NCBI GenBank assembly: GCA_023410645.1
Contig: JAEYPQ010000016.1
Coordinates: 1 to 28,900, forward strand
DNA length: 28,900 nucleotides
DNA from: Bacillota bacterium
GTDB lineage: Bacteria > Bacillota > Clostridia > TANB77 > CAG-465
Direction of reading: 5' to 3'
A program made the position numbers and the translations under genes. Under the pieces are notes generated by a model, which saw only the letters and a program-made list of their open reading frames with translations, did not search any database and was not told the DNA's origin. Of this stretch, positions 1 to 7,511 are shown piece after piece; the first letter of the stretch is position 1; every line of letters begins with the position of its first letter.

Positions 1-1280
1 GTACTTGATGTTACTGTTATTGTTTGTGTCTCACTTGTAAATACTGTTGCTGTATCCCATATTGGTTCTGTATCTCCATATGGATATGACACTGTTGAAT
101 ATATGTATTTACTCTCATTTAAGTTTATACCACTTCCTCCTGCATTATCACTTAGTGCTACTGTTGCATCTACACTACCTGTTGTTGTACTTGATGGTAT
201 TGTTATTCCTGCTTCATTTGGTACTACTGTATCTACTATTATTTTTCCTGATGTTGCTGATTTATTGTTCCCAGCATTATCTACTGATAATACATGCACA
301 TAATACTCTCCATCTGTTGCTACTTCAATCCCTACTGTTGCTACATCTCCTACAAAATTTTCTGCTGTTAAATTTGTTGCTCCAGATTGCCATACTACAT
401 TATCCACTTCATAATTTGTTGATGTTTGATCTATTACATACTTACTTGCAGTTTTATTTATTCCACTTCCACCATCATTATCTGTTAGTGTTATTGCTAC
501 TGGCGTTACTACCAATGTTCTTGAATAATTTGGTACTGATATTTGTGGTGAATTTGGTGCTGCATTATCCACTGATGAGTTTACCTTTACTTCTTTTGTT
601 CTTACATCTGATTCATTACTCATCTTTAATTCTACTGTTATATAATATGTTTGATTAGGAGATATTCCTTCTGTTATATTAAATTCTACTGTAGCACTTT
701 TTTCTAAAATTTCTTGTACTGGTGTATCTCCATGCTCTCCACTTGTTTCTGATAAATATATTTTATAATATTCTATTTTATTTGGATCTACCATCATTCC
801 TATAAGTGATATTGTTCCATTAAAATGTGTTGTATCTGGTACTACTGAAATATTTATTTTAAAGTCTTTTACTTCTATTACTCCATCTGACCAATTTGAT
901 TCATCTTGATTGTCTCCAACATATACTAATTCTCCTGCTACTATTTCTAATATATCAGGATATTTAGTATTATCCATTGATGTTATTATATCTGTTATTT
1001 TTTTATCTGTATTTGTTGGATCTCCATTTTCTGTTGAACCACTTTTATCGGCATTTAATAACTTTGGATTATAATTACCATCTGTTCCTGCCATTTGATC
1101 CAATTCATATAATGATAACTCACTTTTAAATGCATCTATATCATTTAAAAATTTAGCCTTTTTGGCACTTTCTATTGGATTATTTTTACTTAAATTTAGT
1201 ATTATAGTACCAGCTAATATTATAATTACTATTATTGTTATTACTAAAACTATTAATGATATACCTTTCCTTCTTTTCAT
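1..1280 (-). CDS. Prepilin-like surface protein with Ig-like repeats, copy A (3' end outside window)
   Basis: The frame is open for 426 codons from an ATG at 1280 to the left edge, so the C-terminus is missing. GGGAG sits 5 nt before the ATG. Residues 1-5 (MKRRK) are basic and are followed by GISLIVL and a hydrophobic segment to about residue 26. This resembles a class III (prepilin-type) signal cut after the Gly, but the usual Glu at +5 is Val. After a helical stretch (about 30-60) come beta-rich Ig/Big-like modules with repeated DNAGN and TDNxGGSGI motifs. It is a close, nearly gapless paralogue of the gene at 3478-4833, so it probably also ends in the lectin-like domain found at 1781-3457. 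The likely location is the cell surface, anchored by the N-terminal helix. Its binding partner is unknown. Confidence 0.85.
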   Translation of the reverse strand, partial: MKRRKGISLIVLVITIIVIIILAGTIILNLSKNNPIESAKKAKFLNDIDAFKSELSLYELDQMAGTDGNYNPKLLNADKSGSTENGDPTNTDKKITDIITSMDNTKYPDILEIVAGELVYVGDNQDESNWSDGVIEVKDFKINISVVPDTTHFNGTISLIGMMVDPNKIEYYKIYLSETSGEHGDTPVQEILEKSATVEFNITEGISPNQTYYITVELKMSNESDVRTKEVKVNSSVDNAAPNSPQISVPNYSRTLVVTPVAITLTDNDGGSGINKTASKYVIDQTSTNYEVDNVVWQSGATNLTAENFVGDVATVGIEVATDGEYYVHVLSVDNAGNNKSATSGKIIVDTVVPNEAGITIPSSTTTGSVDATVALSDNAGGSGINLNESKYIYSTVSYPYGDTEPIWDTATVFTSETQTITVTSS

Positions 1281-1322
1281 ATGCTCTCCCTTTTTTATCT
1301 AATAAATTGTAAAATATAAGCG

Positions 1323-1364
1323 AAAAAGACCTAAGTATAAAGCTTAATGTTTTACACTTAAGTC
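1323..1364 (-). terminator. Terminator-like hairpin in the leader of surface gene copy A
   Basis: On the minus strand a 14-bp stem (GACTTAAGTGTAAA with TTTATACTTAGGTC, two G-T pairs, 9-nt loop) is followed by TTTTT. It lies 10 nt after the stop of the leader ORF at 1375 and 43 nt before the start codon of the large gene, with no promoter between. Transcription from the promoter at 1536-1564 must therefore pass it. The equivalent hairpin at 4876-4914 has different loop bases and keeps pairing through compensating G-T/A-T changes. It can be read as an attenuator or a partial terminator. Confidence 0.75.
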
Positions 1365-1374
1365 AATATTACTC

Positions 1375-1503
1375 TTATACTATATATTGAAAATGACTAA
1401 AATTAACATTCATTTTAATGTTATTATTTTTATAAAGTATTTTAAATAATATATTTGCAAATAAATATACATTTTTAATTCCATTATTTTTTTCATTTTC
1501 CAT
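1375..1503 (-). CDS. Leader ORF A, 42 codons, possible regulatory peptide
   Basis: ATG at 1503 has AGGAAG 6 nt upstream and starts 33 nt after a promoter -10 box. The 42-residue product starts MENEKNNG, has a weakly hydrophobic middle (VYLFANILFKILYK) and ends SHFQYIV. It has no Cys, no signal peptidase site and no full membrane helix. A 46-codon ORF occupies the same place before copy B (4922-5062). The last 23 residues of both align without gaps (FK....KNN..K.....S.FQYI.), while the N-terminal halves differ in sequence and length. The stop codon is 10 nt before the hairpin at 1328-1364. I do not recognise the family. The position suggests a cis-acting leader peptide, though a small stand-alone protein cannot be excluded. 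Confidence 0.55.
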   Translation of the reverse strand: MENEKNNGIKNVYLFANILFKILYKNNNIKMNVNFSHFQYIV

Positions 1504-1535
1504 ATTTCACTTCCTCTTACAACTTTTACAATTTA

Positions 1536-1564
1536 ATTTTATAATATATGCAAAAATTTGTCAA
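1536..1564 (-). promoter_or_regulatory. Promoter of leader ORF A / surface gene A
   Basis: TTGACA (1559-1564), 17-bp spacer, TAAAAT (1536-1541) on the minus strand. The unit before copy B has the same boxes and spacing at 5096-5124. The 215 bases between this promoter and the stop of the upstream gene (1565-1780) contain no ORF or clear terminator that I can support, only AT-rich sequence with one weak 9-bp inverted repeat. Confidence 0.75.
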
Positions 1565-1780
1565 TATAAATTATTATTTTTTTGCTTAATAATAAATAAA
1601 TATTATGTATAAAAATATTCAGATAATTTTAGAGCTAATATTTTTAACTTTTAAACTTTAAGAGCTTATATCGTATCTGACTTTAATCAAATTTACATTT
1701 ACTTAATCTAATCAACTTTAGAAATTTTTAACTCAAATTATTAATAAAGGCTAATTTCTAATGATATTTTATCTACTATT

Positions 1781-3457
1781 TTATAAACCGCTAGATACTT
1801 GTATAACTGGTCTAAACCCAATATCACCATAATTAGTAGAACCACAATAGAAATAAAATATTCCTGATTGCGTATTATCCCAATATACAGCACCTCTTAG
1901 CATAAACATATTACTACCATATGGCATCATTGAAAAATCTCCATTCCATGAAGTGGCATCTGTTCCAGCTGTTGATGTTTCATAAATTGCATCGCCAACT
2001 CTATTAGAAGTAGCTGCATAATTTCCACTCTGTGTATCACCATTTGATATATATACATCTTTATATTGTACTGAAGCATTAACTAGATTGCTACCTAAAT
2101 TTTGTAAATCTGGATTGCCATTATTTACATATGCTGCTACATATTCAGCATTTCCCCCAGACATATCGTAGATTCCATATGTATTACCGGTAGTACTTGC
2201 ATTTACACCATATGTAGTATCATTGTATGGATACGTAGTTGTTGTAGTTGCAGCATCTACGCTTGTTCCCGATTGACCTGTTATAAAATTACTACTTGGA
2301 TTTATCCATACTTCTTGACCATTCCTTCCATATCTTGATGCTGTTAAATATGCCACTGCTCCCCATTCTACATTCTTTATTAAATGGGTATCTATTCCGA
2401 TTCCACTTGTTCCCCATCCATATGTACTATCATTTTCCATATTTCTACATACAGCAAAGATATTAGATACATGTATATTTCTCCATGAATTTACACTAGG
2501 AAGTACTTTTATATGTTTTGTAGTTACATTATCTCCACTTAAAGAATTTGCTATACCTTCTCTTGCAGTTGCCTCAAATTTTGCCACCCATATTCCTGTT
2601 ATTTCTGTACTTCCAAATGTAAATGCTGGATGCATTATATACCCACTTGTTGCCATTGTTTGTGTATTAGCTATAAAATTTATTTGTATTATTTGAGAAG
2701 TACTTGTATGTGATGTCGGTATTTTATATTCATATCTTGGTATCCACACCCACATCGATCCATCTGCTGTCTCAGCATTTGCCCATTTACTATTTGTATA
2801 ATCATACCAATCTGGATCACTTTCGGTTGTTGCAACTACATTTCCACTTGCATCCCATTTTATTGGAGTCATTCCTACTGCAAGTCTTGGCTTATTAACT
2901 CCTTTTGTTGCATTATATTCTGTTGTAATTGCAAATGCATTTGTTCTTGCAGAAATACTATTTCCAACATTATCATTTGCTTTTATCCATAAATAATAAG
3001 TTCCATCTGATGAATAACTTAAAGTTGTTCCATTATTAAATGCTGTCCATCCACTACTTGGTTCTGTTGTATTTGTACTCCATACATATTGTAATGTACT
3101 TGCATTTATTCCACTTGCATTATCACTTATTGTTACAGTTGTATTTGCAATTTCAACATTACTTGCACCATTTGTTCCAAACGTTACTGTTGGATTTGTT
3201 TTATCTATTTTTACTATATATCCTGTTGATTCTGCTCCTACTGTTCCTATATTATTTATTGCTCTTGCTTTTATAGTAGTTGTACCTTCACTTGTTACTA
3301 CTATTCTATTTGTTGCATTATATGTTTGCCATGTTCCCCCATTTATTGAGTATTCATATCTTATAATACCAGGTGAAGCTACTTCACTTACTGTTAATGT
3401 TACATTTTGATTTGTCCATACATTTGTTCCCACTGTTCCTGATACTACTGGTGCCAC
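1781..3457 (-). CDS. Ig-like plus C-type-lectin/FGE-sulfatase-like C-terminal part of surface protein copy B (frameshifted)
   Basis: This is the 3' part of the gene whose 5' part is 3478-4833. The only initiator at its 5' end is a GTG with no ribosome site, and the frame is open and homologous to the expected protein further upstream, to about 3517. Residues 1-85 and 88-178 form two Ig-like modules (DNASGI, YYLWIKANDNVGN). Residues about 185-558 match the SUMF1/FGE-sulfatase C-type-lectin fold: MWVWIPRYEY near the start, YGIYDMSGGNAEYV near 427-440, and LRGAVYW...GFRPVI at the end. I see no FGE-type catalytic Cys pair, so a binding role is likelier than catalysis. Residues 534-546 are encoded by 13 successive NNY codons, as in diversity-generating retroelement variable repeats. 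With one base restored, copy B would be about 1017 residues. Confidence 0.8.
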   Translation of the reverse strand: MAPVVSGTVGTNVWTNQNVTLTVSEVASPGIIRYEYSINGGTWQTYNATNRIVVTSEGTTTIKARAINNIGTVGAESTGYIVKIDKTNPTVTFGTNGASNVEIANTTVTISDNASGINASTLQYVWSTNTTEPSSGWTAFNNGTTLSYSSDGTYYLWIKANDNVGNSISARTNAFAITTEYNATKGVNKPRLAVGMTPIKWDASGNVVATTESDPDWYDYTNSKWANAETADGSMWVWIPRYEYKIPTSHTSTSQIIQINFIANTQTMATSGYIMHPAFTFGSTEITGIWVAKFEATAREGIANSLSGDNVTTKHIKVLPSVNSWRNIHVSNIFAVCRNMENDSTYGWGTSGIGIDTHLIKNVEWGAVAYLTASRYGRNGQEVWINPSSNFITGQSGTSVDAATTTTTYPYNDTTYGVNASTTGNTYGIYDMSGGNAEYVAAYVNNGNPDLQNLGSNLVNASVQYKDVYISNGDTQSGNYAATSNRVGDAIYETSTAGTDATSWNGDFSMMPYGSNMFMLRGAVYWDNTQSGIFYFYCGSTNYGDIGFRPVIQVSSGL

Positions 3458-3477
3458 TGGTATATCCGTGTTTATTG

Positions 3478-4833
3478 CTACTCCACTTGATAATACCTCT
3501 CTTCTGTTTCCAGCCTTTCCACTATAAGTACATGTAAATAGTATACTTCATTTGTACTTGATGTTACTGTTATTATTTGTGTTTCACTTGTAAACACTGT
3601 TCCTGTATCCCATATTGCTTCTGTATCTCCATATGGATATGATACTGTTGAATATATGTATTTACACTCTGATAATTCTATACTACTTCCACCTTCATTA
3701 TCGCTTAACACAACTGTTGCATCTACACTATTTGTTATTGTACTTGATGGTATTGTTATTCCAGCTTCATTTGGTACTATTGTATCCACTACTACCTTTC
3801 CTGATGTCGCTGTCTTTTTATTTCCTGCATTATCTATTGATAAAACATGTACATAATACTCTCCATCTCCTGCTACTTCCATTCCTAATGTTGCTACATC
3901 TCCTACAAAACTTTCTGCTGTTAGATTTGTTGCTCCTGTTTGCCATATATTATCATCTTCACTATAGTTTGTTGACACAATATCTATTACATATTTACTT
4001 CCTGTTTTATTTATTCCGCTTCCACCTTCATTATCTGTTAATGTTATTGCCATTGGTGTTATAGTTAAAGTCTTTGAATAACTTGGTTTAGATATTTGTG
4101 GTTCATTTGGTGTTACATCGTCTATTGAAGTTCTAACTTTTACTTCTTTTGCTCTTACATCAGATTCATTACTCATTTTTAATTCTACTATTATATAATA
4201 CTCAGTATTTGATACTATTCCTTCTGTTATATTAAAGTTTACTGTTGCATTTTTTTCTGTTATTTCTTGTGCTGGTATATCTCCATGTTCTCCACTTGTT
4301 TGTGATAAATATACTCTATAATATTCTATCTTACTTGGATCTACCATCATTCCACTAAGTGTTATTGTTCCACTCAAATGTGTTGTATCCGGTACTACTG
4401 CTACATCTATTTTAAAGTCTTTTACTTCTATTACTCCATCTGACCAGTTTGATTCTTTTTCGTTATCTCCAACGTATACTAACTCGCCTACTATTACCTC
4501 TAGCTTATCTGTATAGTCAGTGTTGACCATTGATTTTATTATATCTGTTATTTTTTTATCTACATTTATCGGATCACCATTTTCTGTTGAACCACTCTTA
4601 TCTGCATTTAATAACTTTGGATTATAATTTCCATCTGTTCCCGACATTTGATTTAACTCATATAACGACAATTCACTTTTAAATGTATCTATATCATTTA
4701 AAAACTTCGCCTTTCTTGCACTTTCTATTGGATTATTTTTACTCAAATTTAGTATTACTGCTCCGGCAAGAATTATTATAACTATTATCGTTATTATTAA
4801 TACGATTAAAGATATTCCTTTTTTCTTTTCCAT
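3478..4833 (-). CDS. Prepilin-like N-terminal part of surface protein copy B (ends at a frameshift)
   Basis: ATG at 4833 follows GGGGG at 5 nt. A longer TTG start at 4860 is in frame but lies upstream of that ribosome site. The 451-residue product starts MEKKKGISLIVL and has a hydrophobic helix to about residue 27. Next come a helical region and Ig-like modules with DNAGN and SDNEGG motifs. It parallels copy A (1-1280) closely until the final 20 residues, which read VERLETEER and stop. The next frame reads on as KAGNRREVLSSG, matching the VDNAGNK motif seen elsewhere in the protein. One base is therefore missing near 3514-3520. This is either a decayed gene, a sequencing error or an off-state. 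The anchored N-terminal half alone would lack the lectin-like domain. Confidence 0.8.
   Translation of the reverse strand: MEKKKGISLIVLIITIIVIIILAGAVILNLSKNNPIESARKAKFLNDIDTFKSELSLYELNQMSGTDGNYNPKLLNADKSGSTENGDPINVDKKITDIIKSMVNTDYTDKLEVIVGELVYVGDNEKESNWSDGVIEVKDFKIDVAVVPDTTHLSGTITLSGMMVDPSKIEYYRVYLSQTSGEHGDIPAQEITEKNATVNFNITEGIVSNTEYYIIVELKMSNESDVRAKEVKVRTSIDDVTPNEPQISKPSYSKTLTITPMAITLTDNEGGSGINKTGSKYVIDIVSTNYSEDDNIWQTGATNLTAESFVGDVATLGMEVAGDGEYYVHVLSIDNAGNKKTATSGKVVVDTIVPNEAGITIPSSTITNSVDATVVLSDNEGGSSIELSECKYIYSTVSYPYGDTEAIWDTGTVFTSETQIITVTSSTNEVYYLHVLIVERLETEERYYQVE
3514..3520 (-). other. One-base deletion frameshift splitting surface gene copy B
   Basis: On the minus strand the reading CTT ATA GTG GAA AGG CTG leaves the family sequence. 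GTG GA(n) AAG GCT GGA AAC would restore Val-Asp/Glu-Lys-Ala-Gly-Asn, the motif repeated twice earlier in the protein. There is no long homopolymer here, only AAA and GG, so classic slipped-strand phase variation is not obvious. Confidence 0.8.
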
Positions 4834-4875
4834 ATGCTCCCCCATTTTATATGTTTTCAATTATAAAATATATAC

Positions 4876-4914
4876 AAAAAGACCTAAGTATAAAGCCAAA
4901 TTTATACTTAAATC
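4876..4914 (-). terminator. Terminator-like hairpin in the leader of surface gene copy B
   Basis: On the minus strand a 14-bp stem (GATTTAAGTATAAA with TTTATACTTAGGTC, loop TTTGGC) is followed by TTTTT. It starts 7 nt after the stop of the leader ORF at 4922 and ends 43 nt before the ATG at 4833, with no promoter between. It matches the element at 1323-1364 in place, size and 3' arm. Confidence 0.75.
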
Positions 4915-4921
4915 AATATTA

Positions 4922-5062
4922 TTACATTATATATTGAAAATAACTACAATAATCACTAAATTTTAGACTATTATTTTTTATAAATACTTTAAATGATATA
5001 TAACTATGTGCATAAGAGTGCATAAGATAAGATATGATATCATATTTTTTCATTTTCAACAT
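4922..5062 (-). CDS. Leader ORF B, 46 codons, possible regulatory peptide
   Basis: ATG at 5062 with AGGAAG 4 nt upstream opens a 46-codon frame, and an in-frame ATG at 5053 is an alternative. The product starts MLKMKKYD, is rich in Tyr and His, and ends SYFQYIM. Its last 23 residues align without gaps with leader ORF A (1375-1503): FK, KNN, K, S and FQYI are identical and most other positions are conservative, although many codons differ. The N-terminal halves are unrelated in sequence. It lies between a sigma-A promoter and a hairpin with T-run, exactly as in copy A. Function unknown. A nascent peptide that controls read-through into the surface gene is the simplest reading. Confidence 0.55.
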   Translation of the reverse strand: MLKMKKYDIISYLMHSYAHSYISFKVFIKNNSLKFSDYCSYFQYIM

Positions 5063-5095
5063 TTCACTTCCTCTTATAATATTTTTTACAATTTA

Positions 5096-5124
5096 ATTTT
5101 ATATTCTATATTTAAAATTGTCAA
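5096..5124 (-). promoter_or_regulatory. Promoter of leader ORF B / surface gene B
   Basis: TTGACA (5119-5124), 17-bp spacer, TAAAAT (5096-5101) on the minus strand. The boxes and spacing are identical to those of copy A at 1536-1564, and the -10 box is 33 nt before the leader ORF start. Confidence 0.75.
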
Positions 5125-5146
5125 TAAAAATTATTATTTTTGTTAA

Positions 5147-5199
5147 TTATTATAAAAAAGTGAAATAAATATTAATTTTACCTCACCTTTTTATAATAA
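5147..5199 (-). terminator. Long hairpin after the histidine kinase gene
   Basis: Inverted repeat of 16 bp (5147-5162 with 5184-5199, one G-T pair on the minus strand) and a 21-nt loop, starting 5 nt after the kinase stop codon. The T-run behind it is poor (TTAAC), so termination may be weak. It separates the two-component operon from the promoter at 5096-5124. Confidence 0.5.
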
Positions 5200-5204
5200 T
5201 ACCT

Positions 5205-6686
5205 TCATTTTACCTTTTCAAGTTCGAACCAAAAATTTGAGCCTTTACCAAGTTCACTTTCAACGCCATATTCTGCTTCATGTTTTTCAAGTATATTTTT
5301 TACAATTGAAAGCCCAAGGCCTGTTCCTGTACTTGATCTTTGATATGTCTTGTCAATTTTATAATATCTAGTCCATATATGCTGTAAATCTTCTTTTGAA
5401 ATTCCCGGTCCATTATCAATTACTTCAAATCTTACTTTTTTTCCTGTACTTTTTACATTAACTTCAATTACTTTATTTTGTAAGCTATGATTTATCGCAT
5501 TATTTATTAAGTTATACATTACCTGTTCAATTTTAGTTTTATCTGCCATTACGATACAATCTTCTTGAATATTTAATATAAATTTACAATTATCACTTTC
5601 AATATTAAGTCCTTTTACAATATTTTTTGTAATTTCACTTAAATTAATTCTTTCCTTGTTTAATGTTGTAATACCACTTTCAATTTTTGATAGATCCATC
5701 ATATCATTAACAAGTCTACCTAATCTATCCGTTTCGTCAATTATAACTTGAAGATGTTCTTCTCTTTTTTCTTTATTATCTCCTGATAAATCTCTTATCA
5801 TTTCAGAATATGCTTTTATCATAGTAAGTGGAGTTCTTAAGTCATGAGATACATTTGCAATAAGTTCTTTTCTTATTTTATCTGTTTTTTCAAGTTGCTC
5901 CGTTGCAAAGTTTAAAGTATCTGCTAATTCATCAAGTTCAAAATAACCTGCTTTTTGGAATTTTATATTATAATTTCCATTTGCCAACTTTTTTGCAGAT
6001 TCATTTATTTGTTTTATTGGCTTTGATAAATTCCTAGATATAAATATTGAAATTATAGAAGATATAATTAAAGATATTATTGTTATATATACAAGCTGAC
6101 CTTTTAGTACATTAGTTGTTGCATCTATTGGATCTATTGATGTAACCATTATTAAATAATCATCACTATTTTGAATTTGTTTTCCATAAATAAATATTTC
6201 TGATTTTAATTTATCAAGTTTTAAAGTATAATTCATCTTATGGTTTGGACTCTCTAAGATAGTGTTTATTACACTGCCTAAATCAACTACGTATGGCCTT
6301 GTTGGTAATTGGCTATTTTGTGTATTTGAATTTGATGAATATACTATATTTCCAACTTTATTTATAATATATATATTAGATACATTTTTATATGCTACAC
6401 TATCTATATAATCAGAGAAATCACCAGATGAATACTCTTCTTCTATTTTAGTTGCAAGTTTTACCACTTCATTTTTTTTCATTGAGCTATAATAACTTTG
6501 TAAAAATATAACTTGCATAAACCATAATATTATAAATATACTCACTGCAAATAATACAAAATAAATCCAAATCTTATATGTAAGTGAAATATTTTTTTCT
6601 TTTTTCACTATTTGAGTCACATTTTCTTTTGAGTTATTTAGTCTATTTTTTATATAATTTAATAATTCAATAATTTTACTCTTCAA
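5205..6686 (-). CDS. Membrane sensor histidine kinase
   Basis: 493-residue kinase. TM1 is about residues 38-62, an extracytoplasmic sensor region about 65-190, TM2 about 196-217, and HAMP about 218-270. The HisKA site is NVSHDLRTPL with His281 as the phosphorylated residue. The ATPase part has the N box NLINNAINH (392-400), G1 DNGPGIS (424-430) and G2 GTGLGLS (454-460). The start is a TTG that overlaps the last 11 nt of the response-regulator gene, with GGG 8 nt before it, so translation is probably coupled. It phosphorylates the regulator encoded at 6676-7344. The signal is unknown. It lies directly upstream of the surface-protein locus, so control of that locus is possible but not shown. 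Confidence 0.95.
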   Translation of the reverse strand: MKSKIIELLNYIKNRLNNSKENVTQIVKKEKNISLTYKIWIYFVLFAVSIFIILWFMQVIFLQSYYSSMKKNEVVKLATKIEEEYSSGDFSDYIDSVAYKNVSNIYIINKVGNIVYSSNSNTQNSQLPTRPYVVDLGSVINTILESPNHKMNYTLKLDKLKSEIFIYGKQIQNSDDYLIMVTSIDPIDATTNVLKGQLVYITIISLIISSIISIFISRNLSKPIKQINESAKKLANGNYNIKFQKAGYFELDELADTLNFATEQLEKTDKIRKELIANVSHDLRTPLTMIKAYSEMIRDLSGDNKEKREEHLQVIIDETDRLGRLVNDMMDLSKIESGITTLNKERINLSEITKNIVKGLNIESDNCKFILNIQEDCIVMADKTKIEQVMYNLINNAINHSLQNKVIEVNVKSTGKKVRFEVIDNGPGISKEDLQHIWTRYYKIDKTYQRSSTGTGLGLSIVKNILEKHEAEYGVESELGKGSNFWFELEKVK

Positions 6687-7344
6687 ATTTATATCCCATC
6701 CCTCTGACTGTAACTATATTATCTCTATAATCTCCTATACTATTTCTAAGCATCTTTATATGTGTATCGACAGTTCTATCTTCACCAAAGAAGTCATATC
6801 CCCATACTTCATTTAATATTTTTTCTCTTGACAAAGCTATATTTTTATTTAGAATTAAATATACAAGTAATTCATATTCCTTTGGAGTTAGTTCTATCTT
6901 ATTTGAATCAACATAAACATTTCTTGCTAACATATCAACTTCAAGACCTTTATATGTATATTTCTTCTTAACATCTAAACTACCATTTTTGGCTCTATTT
7001 ATAATGGCACTTATTCTTGCCATAACCTCTTTAGGACTAAATGGTTTTACTACATAATCATCAATTCCAATTTCAAATCCAAATAACTTATCATACTCCT
7101 CACCTCTTGCAGATAGCATAAGTACAGGAATATTCTTAGTTTTCTTTATTTCTTTTATAGCTGAAAATCCATCAAGTTTTGGCATCATTATATCCATCAC
7201 GATAATATCAAAATCTTCCTTTGAGCATTTATTTACAGCATCCATACCATCACTTGCTTCTTTTACTTCATATCCTTCAAATTCAGCATATTCTCTTATT
7301 ACATTTCTTATTTTTTCTTCATCATCAACTATTAATAATCTCAT
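6676..7344 (-). CDS. OmpR/PhoB-family response regulator
   Basis: 222 residues, normal length for the family. Receiver domain about 1-115: acidic pocket DDEE at 7-10, phosphorylated Asp51 (VMDIMMPKLDG), and conserved Lys in DDYVVKPFSP. Winged-helix DNA-binding domain about 128-222, with LTPKEYELLVYL, a DRTVDTHIKMLRNSIG recognition helix and the terminal RGMGYKFE. GGAGGA precedes the ATG by 5 nt. It is first gene of a two-gene operon with the histidine kinase. Upstream a TATAAT lies at 7391-7396, but without a good -35 box, so the promoter may need an activator. Target genes are unknown. Confidence 0.95.
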   Translation of the reverse strand: MRLLIVDDEEKIRNVIREYAEFEGYEVKEASDGMDAVNKCSKEDFDIIVMDIMMPKLDGFSAIKEIKKTKNIPVLMLSARGEEYDKLFGFEIGIDDYVVKPFSPKEVMARISAIINRAKNGSLDVKKKYTYKGLEVDMLARNVYVDSNKIELTPKEYELLVYLILNKNIALSREKILNEVWGYDFFGEDRTVDTHIKMLRNSIGDYRDNIVTVRGMGYKFEE

Positions 7345-7478
7345 AAATTCCTCCGAATCACTTTTATTATATTTTTATAATTACATTCTAATTATACAAT
7401 ATGTTTGTGATAAAATAGTGATAGTTATGTTATTTTATATAAGTATATTATATATGTTTTATAATCTTAATACAATAG

Positions 7479-7511
7479 AAAAAGATAAGCAACATTATAT
7501 TACTTATCTTA
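7479..7511 (-). terminator. Terminator of the small gene at 7509
   Basis: AAGATAAG (7482-7489) pairs with CTTATCTT (7503-7510). On the minus strand the second arm runs into TTTTTC. The first arm overlaps the stop codon of the gene. Confidence 0.7.

Noticed and set aside
47..658. Long plus-strand ORF rich in Leu, His and Tyr, and similar ones at 3040-3276 and 3615-4064
   Set aside because: They are the antisense shadows of the Thr/Val/Ser-rich surface genes. The composition is unnatural, there are no ribosome sites, and the two shadows resemble each other only because the sense genes are paralogues.
1281..1780. A DGR template repeat or a retroelement RNA in the gap between the surface genes
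   Set aside because: No near-copy of the GFRPVI coding region is present here or elsewhere in the window, and no reverse transcriptase frame exists.
1781..3457. Treating the lectin-like ORF as an independent gene
   Set aside because: It begins with a GTG without a ribosome site, 20 nt after the stop of the preceding frame, and its frame continues upstream into matching family sequence. A frameshift explains it better.
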